The position numbers and the translations under genes are program-made. From Bacteroides sp. 51 (GTDB lineage: Bacteria > Bacteroidota > Bacteroidia > Bacteroidales > Bacteroidaceae), in the NCBI RefSeq assembly GCF_010500965.1, contig NZ_QVMI01000018.1:1-64000 (forward strand): DNA of 64,000 bases. Direction: 5' to 3'. Positions within the stretch are counted from its first letter, which is position 1, and each line of letters opens with the position of its first letter. Positions 61,443 to 64,000 of this stretch are shown here, in pieces. Under the pieces are notes generated by a model, which worked only from the letters and a program-made list of their open reading frames with translations, did no database searches and was not told the origin of the DNA.

Positions 61443-62948
61443 ATGGAAAAGAAACTTAAGTCATGGCAAGGATGGCTGTTGTTCGGGGGAACAATGGTCG
61501 TTGTGTTTGTATTGGGACTGTTCGTATCTTCTTTGATGGAAAGACGTGCGGAAGTGGCCAGTATCTTCAACAACAAGCGGGTGGAAATCACCGGTATCGA
61601 ATCGCGTAATGAAATATTCAAAGACAACTATCCACACGAGTATCAAACCTGGACGGAGACGGCAAAGACCGATTTCAAGAGCGAGTTCAATGGTAACATT
61701 GCCGTCGATGTATTGGAAGAACGTCCCGACATGGTTATTCTTTGGGCGGGTTATGCTTTCTCCAAAGACTATTCATCGCCCCGCGGACACATGCATGCGA
61801 TTGAAGATATTCGCCAGACGCTGCGCGTAGGTTCGCCGATGACAGCCGAAGAAGGACCTCAACCGGCCACTTGCTGGACCTGTAAGAGTCCGGACGTGCC
61901 GCGTATGATGGAAGCGTTGGGTGTAGATGTGTTCTATAATAATAAGTGGGCTGCCTTTGGCGATGAAATTGTAAACCCGATTGGTTGCGCCGATTGCCAC
62001 GAACCGGAAAACATGAACCTGCATATCAGTCGCCCGGCATTGATTGAGGCTTTTGCCGCTATGGGTAAAGATATTACCAAAGCCACCCCACAGGAGATGC
62101 GTTCATTGGTTTGTGCACAGTGCCATGTAGAGTATTTCTTCAAGGGCGATGGCAAGTACCTGACTTTCCCGTGGGAGAAAGGTTTCACGGTGGAAGATAT
62201 GGAGGCGTATTATGATGAAGCCGATTATTATGACTATATTCACAAGTTGAGCAAAGCGCCGATTCTGAAAGCGCAGCATCCGGATTATGAGATTGCACAA
62301 ATGGGCATCCACGGACAACGGGGTGTATCGTGTGCCGATTGCCACATGCCATACAAGAGTGAAGGTGGTATTAAATACAGCGACCATCATATTCAAAGTC
62401 CGCTGGCTATGATCGACCGTACTTGCCAGGTGTGCCATCGCGAAAGTGAGGAAACATTGCGCAACAATGTTTACGACCGTCAACGTAAGGCAAACGAAAC
62501 CCGTACACGTTTGGAAACAGAACTTGCAAGTGCTCATTTGGAAGCGGAATATGCCTGGAAGAAAGGGGCTACCGAAGATCAAATGAAGGAAACGCTGAAA
62601 CTGATTCGTCAGGCGCAATGGAGGTGGGATTTTGGGGTAGCATCGCATGGTGCATCTTTCCACGCTCCGCAGGAGACGCAACGTATCCTCTCGCATGGAC
62701 TGGATAAGGCGCTTCAAGCGCGTTTGGCAGTATCTAAAGTGTTGGCTAAATATGGGGTAGACGAGGTTCCGATGCCCGATGTTTCTACAAAGGATAAGGC
62801 ACAACGTTATATTGGACTGGATATTGAAAAGGAACGCCAGGACAAAGAGAAGTTTATGGACACTATTATTCCGCAATGGCTGGAAAAAGCGAAATCGAAC
62901 AATAAGATTGCCGGCAAGATGCCGGAGCCAGATTCTCCTGCGGCATAA
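61443..62948 (+). CDS. nrfA: Ammonia-forming cytochrome c nitrite reductase NrfA
   Basis: A 501-residue periplasmic pentaheme enzyme reducing nitrite to ammonia. An N-terminal helix (11-30) serves as signal. The active-site heme uses the special motif CWTCK (144-148), and the others are CADCH (182-186), CAQCH (224-228), CADCH (297-301) and CQVCH (328-332). The Ca-site and catalytic region KYLTFPWEKG and IHGQRGVSC are in place. Acts with NrfH; useful for anaerobic respiration on nitrite or for its detoxification. Confidence 0.97.
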   Translation: MEKKLKSWQGWLLFGGTMVVVFVLGLFVSSLMERRAEVASIFNNKRVEITGIESRNEIFKDNYPHEYQTWTETAKTDFKSEFNGNIAVDVLEERPDMVILWAGYAFSKDYSSPRGHMHAIEDIRQTLRVGSPMTAEEGPQPATCWTCKSPDVPRMMEALGVDVFYNNKWAAFGDEIVNPIGCADCHEPENMNLHISRPALIEAFAAMGKDITKATPQEMRSLVCAQCHVEYFFKGDGKYLTFPWEKGFTVEDMEAYYDEADYYDYIHKLSKAPILKAQHPDYEIAQMGIHGQRGVSCADCHMPYKSEGGIKYSDHHIQSPLAMIDRTCQVCHRESEETLRNNVYDRQRKANETRTRLETELASAHLEAEYAWKKGATEDQMKETLKLIRQAQWRWDFGVASHGASFHAPQETQRILSHGLDKALQARLAVSKVLAKYGVDEVPMPDVSTKDKAQRYIGLDIEKERQDKEKFMDTIIPQWLEKAKSNNKIAGKMPEPDSPAA

Positions 62949-62961
62949 AAACGTTAAAACG

Positions 62962-64000
62962 ATGTGGAAAAAACCTTGGGGCTTTAAAGAAGGATTCGCC
63001 ATTTGCGGCGGTTTATTCCTTACCGGTGTTATCCTCCAACTCACCGTTGGAGGTGTTAACTGGGATTTACTAGCCTTTCCTGTAAATATTATCATACTGG
63101 CGATATACCTTGCCGGGATCGCTGCCATGTACGCAAGCTCCCGCAAGGTCTATCTTTTCGGGTGGATGAGCCGCTACCCGGCTGCTGTTACCGCAATGAT
63201 CGGAGTAGTCGCCATTACTGTGGTCATGGGGTTGATCCGCCAAAAGCCATCACACGTAGCCGTCAGTGGGTTTGAGGCTTGGTTGGGTTTCTCGCAGATG
63301 TTATCCGCATGGCCGTTTATACTGCTTTATGCCTGGTTCACTACGTTATTGGGGGTGGTGACTGTACGCCGCCTGGCCCGCTTCCGCTGGAAAGACATCC
63401 CTTTTGTACTAAACCACCTCGGATTGTTCATTGCACTGACCGGAGCCGTGTTCGGCAATGCAGATATGGAGCGCCTCGAAATGACCACGCAAGTAAGCAA
63501 ACCCGAATGGAGAGCATACGACCAGCAACGCCAAATGAAAGAGTTGCCTATCGCCATTGAGCTGAAGCACTTTACCATAGACGAGTATCCTCCCAAACTG
63601 ATGTTGATAGACAATGAAACCGGAAAAGCTTTACCCGAGGGCAAGCCCGTCAACCTGCTATTGGAAGAAGATTTATATAAAGGCAAACTGCTCGATTGGG
63701 AGATTGAGGTTGTAAACCACATCCCCGAAGCTGCCAGCATGGCTACGGAAGACACACTGAAATTCGTAGAGTTTCATTCCATGGGGTCTACTTATGCTGT
63801 ATACATCAAGGCTTCCAACAAACAGAGTGGGGTCAGTAAAGAAGGATGGGTAAGCAGCGGCAGTTTCATGTTCCCCTACAAAGCCATACGCCTGGATGAG
63901 AACATGAGTTTGATTATGCCCGAACGGGAGCCACGCCGTTATGCTTCGGAAGTGACGGTGTACACCGAAAGCGGAAAAAGCCTGGAAAGCACCATCGAGG
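62962..64000 (+). CDS. Cytochrome c biogenesis protein Ccs1/ResB-like (incomplete at window end)
   Basis: Open from the ATG 13 bases after the nrfA stop to the last base, at least 346 codons. The N-terminus has four hydrophobic segments (about 12-32, 37-57, 68-85, 105-125) followed by a periplasmic region with LKHFTIDEYPPKLMLID near 198, the form of ResB/Ccs1. With a CcsA partner it delivers and attaches heme to cytochromes, as NrfH and NrfA need nine hemes between them. A ccsA gene or fused part is expected just beyond the window. Confidence 0.88.
   Translation, partial: MWKKPWGFKEGFAICGGLFLTGVILQLTVGGVNWDLLAFPVNIIILAIYLAGIAAMYASSRKVYLFGWMSRYPAAVTAMIGVVAITVVMGLIRQKPSHVAVSGFEAWLGFSQMLSAWPFILLYAWFTTLLGVVTVRRLARFRWKDIPFVLNHLGLFIALTGAVFGNADMERLEMTTQVSKPEWRAYDQQRQMKELPIAIELKHFTIDEYPPKLMLIDNETGKALPEGKPVNLLLEEDLYKGKLLDWEIEVVNHIPEAASMATEDTLKFVEFHSMGSTYAVYIKASNKQSGVSKEGWVSSGSFMFPYKAIRLDENMSLIMPEREPRRYASEVTVYTESGKSLESTIE

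Noticed and set aside
62103-63146. Minus-strand frame of 347 codons
   Set aside because: It lies opposite nrfA and the ResB-like gene, whose heme motifs and membrane segments prove the plus strand.

Overview
The window looks like a chromosome segment of a gut Bacteroidales bacterium, probably Parabacteroides or a close relative. Four things point there: SusC/SusD pairs with surface glycan-binding lipoproteins, many lipoproteins with a Cys-(Ser/Asp/Glu)-rich start typical of surface export, promoters of the Bacteroides type (-7 box TAnnTTTG, sometimes TTTG about 20 bases upstream), and an ECF sigma/FecR pair. The species call is inference. No tRNA, rRNA, CRISPR array, phage or transposase gene was seen.

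Layout. 1-3483: end of an unknown gene, a fructosamine kinase-like protein, a YeiH-type membrane protein and the RNA ligase RtcB. 3929-28807: about 25 kb of genes all on the minus strand that form one beta-mannan/galactomannan utilization locus. In transcription order it holds GH5_7 mannanase, GH27 alpha-galactosidase, CE7 esterase, SusC, SusD, two surface glycan-binding proteins, GH26, GH2, GH26, GH130 mannosylglucose phosphorylase, GPH symporter, mannobiose/cellobiose 2-epimerase and GH3. Together these can explain the full path: surface cleavage, side-chain and acetyl removal, outer-membrane import, periplasmic trimming to mannobiose, inner-membrane uptake, epimerization to mannosylglucose and phosphorolysis to mannose-1-phosphate plus glucose.

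28991-32824: a PepSY-like lipoprotein, an NlpE-like lipoprotein, a DUF1761 membrane protein and a sensor histidine kinase with a cysteine-bearing PAS domain. 33163-39060: a tandem Spondin_N lipoprotein, an AraC regulator with a GH63/trehalase-like hydrolase, and two paralogous secreted proteins, one with a very serine-rich tail. 39262-45892: CvfB-like S1 protein, Ohr, DUF937-OmpA protein, ABC exporter and a DUF763 protein ending in a sliding-clamp-like peptide. 45876-50590: fucose genes (fucP, mutarotase, fucI) with a divergent AraC regulator. 50680-53529: TerC-family protein, then a MarR/MFS efflux pair with a clear operator. 53538-58144: ECF sigma and FecR flanked by two paralogous carboxypeptidase-regulatory-domain proteins, one with an STN domain. 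58343-64000: SDR dehydrogenase, DUF937 protein, then a Crp/Fnr regulator divergent from nrfH-nrfA-ccs1, the ammonia-forming nitrite reductase locus, which runs off the end.

Many intergenic gaps carry large palindromes. Two dispersed families stand out: a roughly 257-base MITE-like element (two close copies and one diverged copy inside the mannan locus), and a roughly 137-base terminator/promoter cassette whose hairpin is inverted in one copy relative to its conserved flank.
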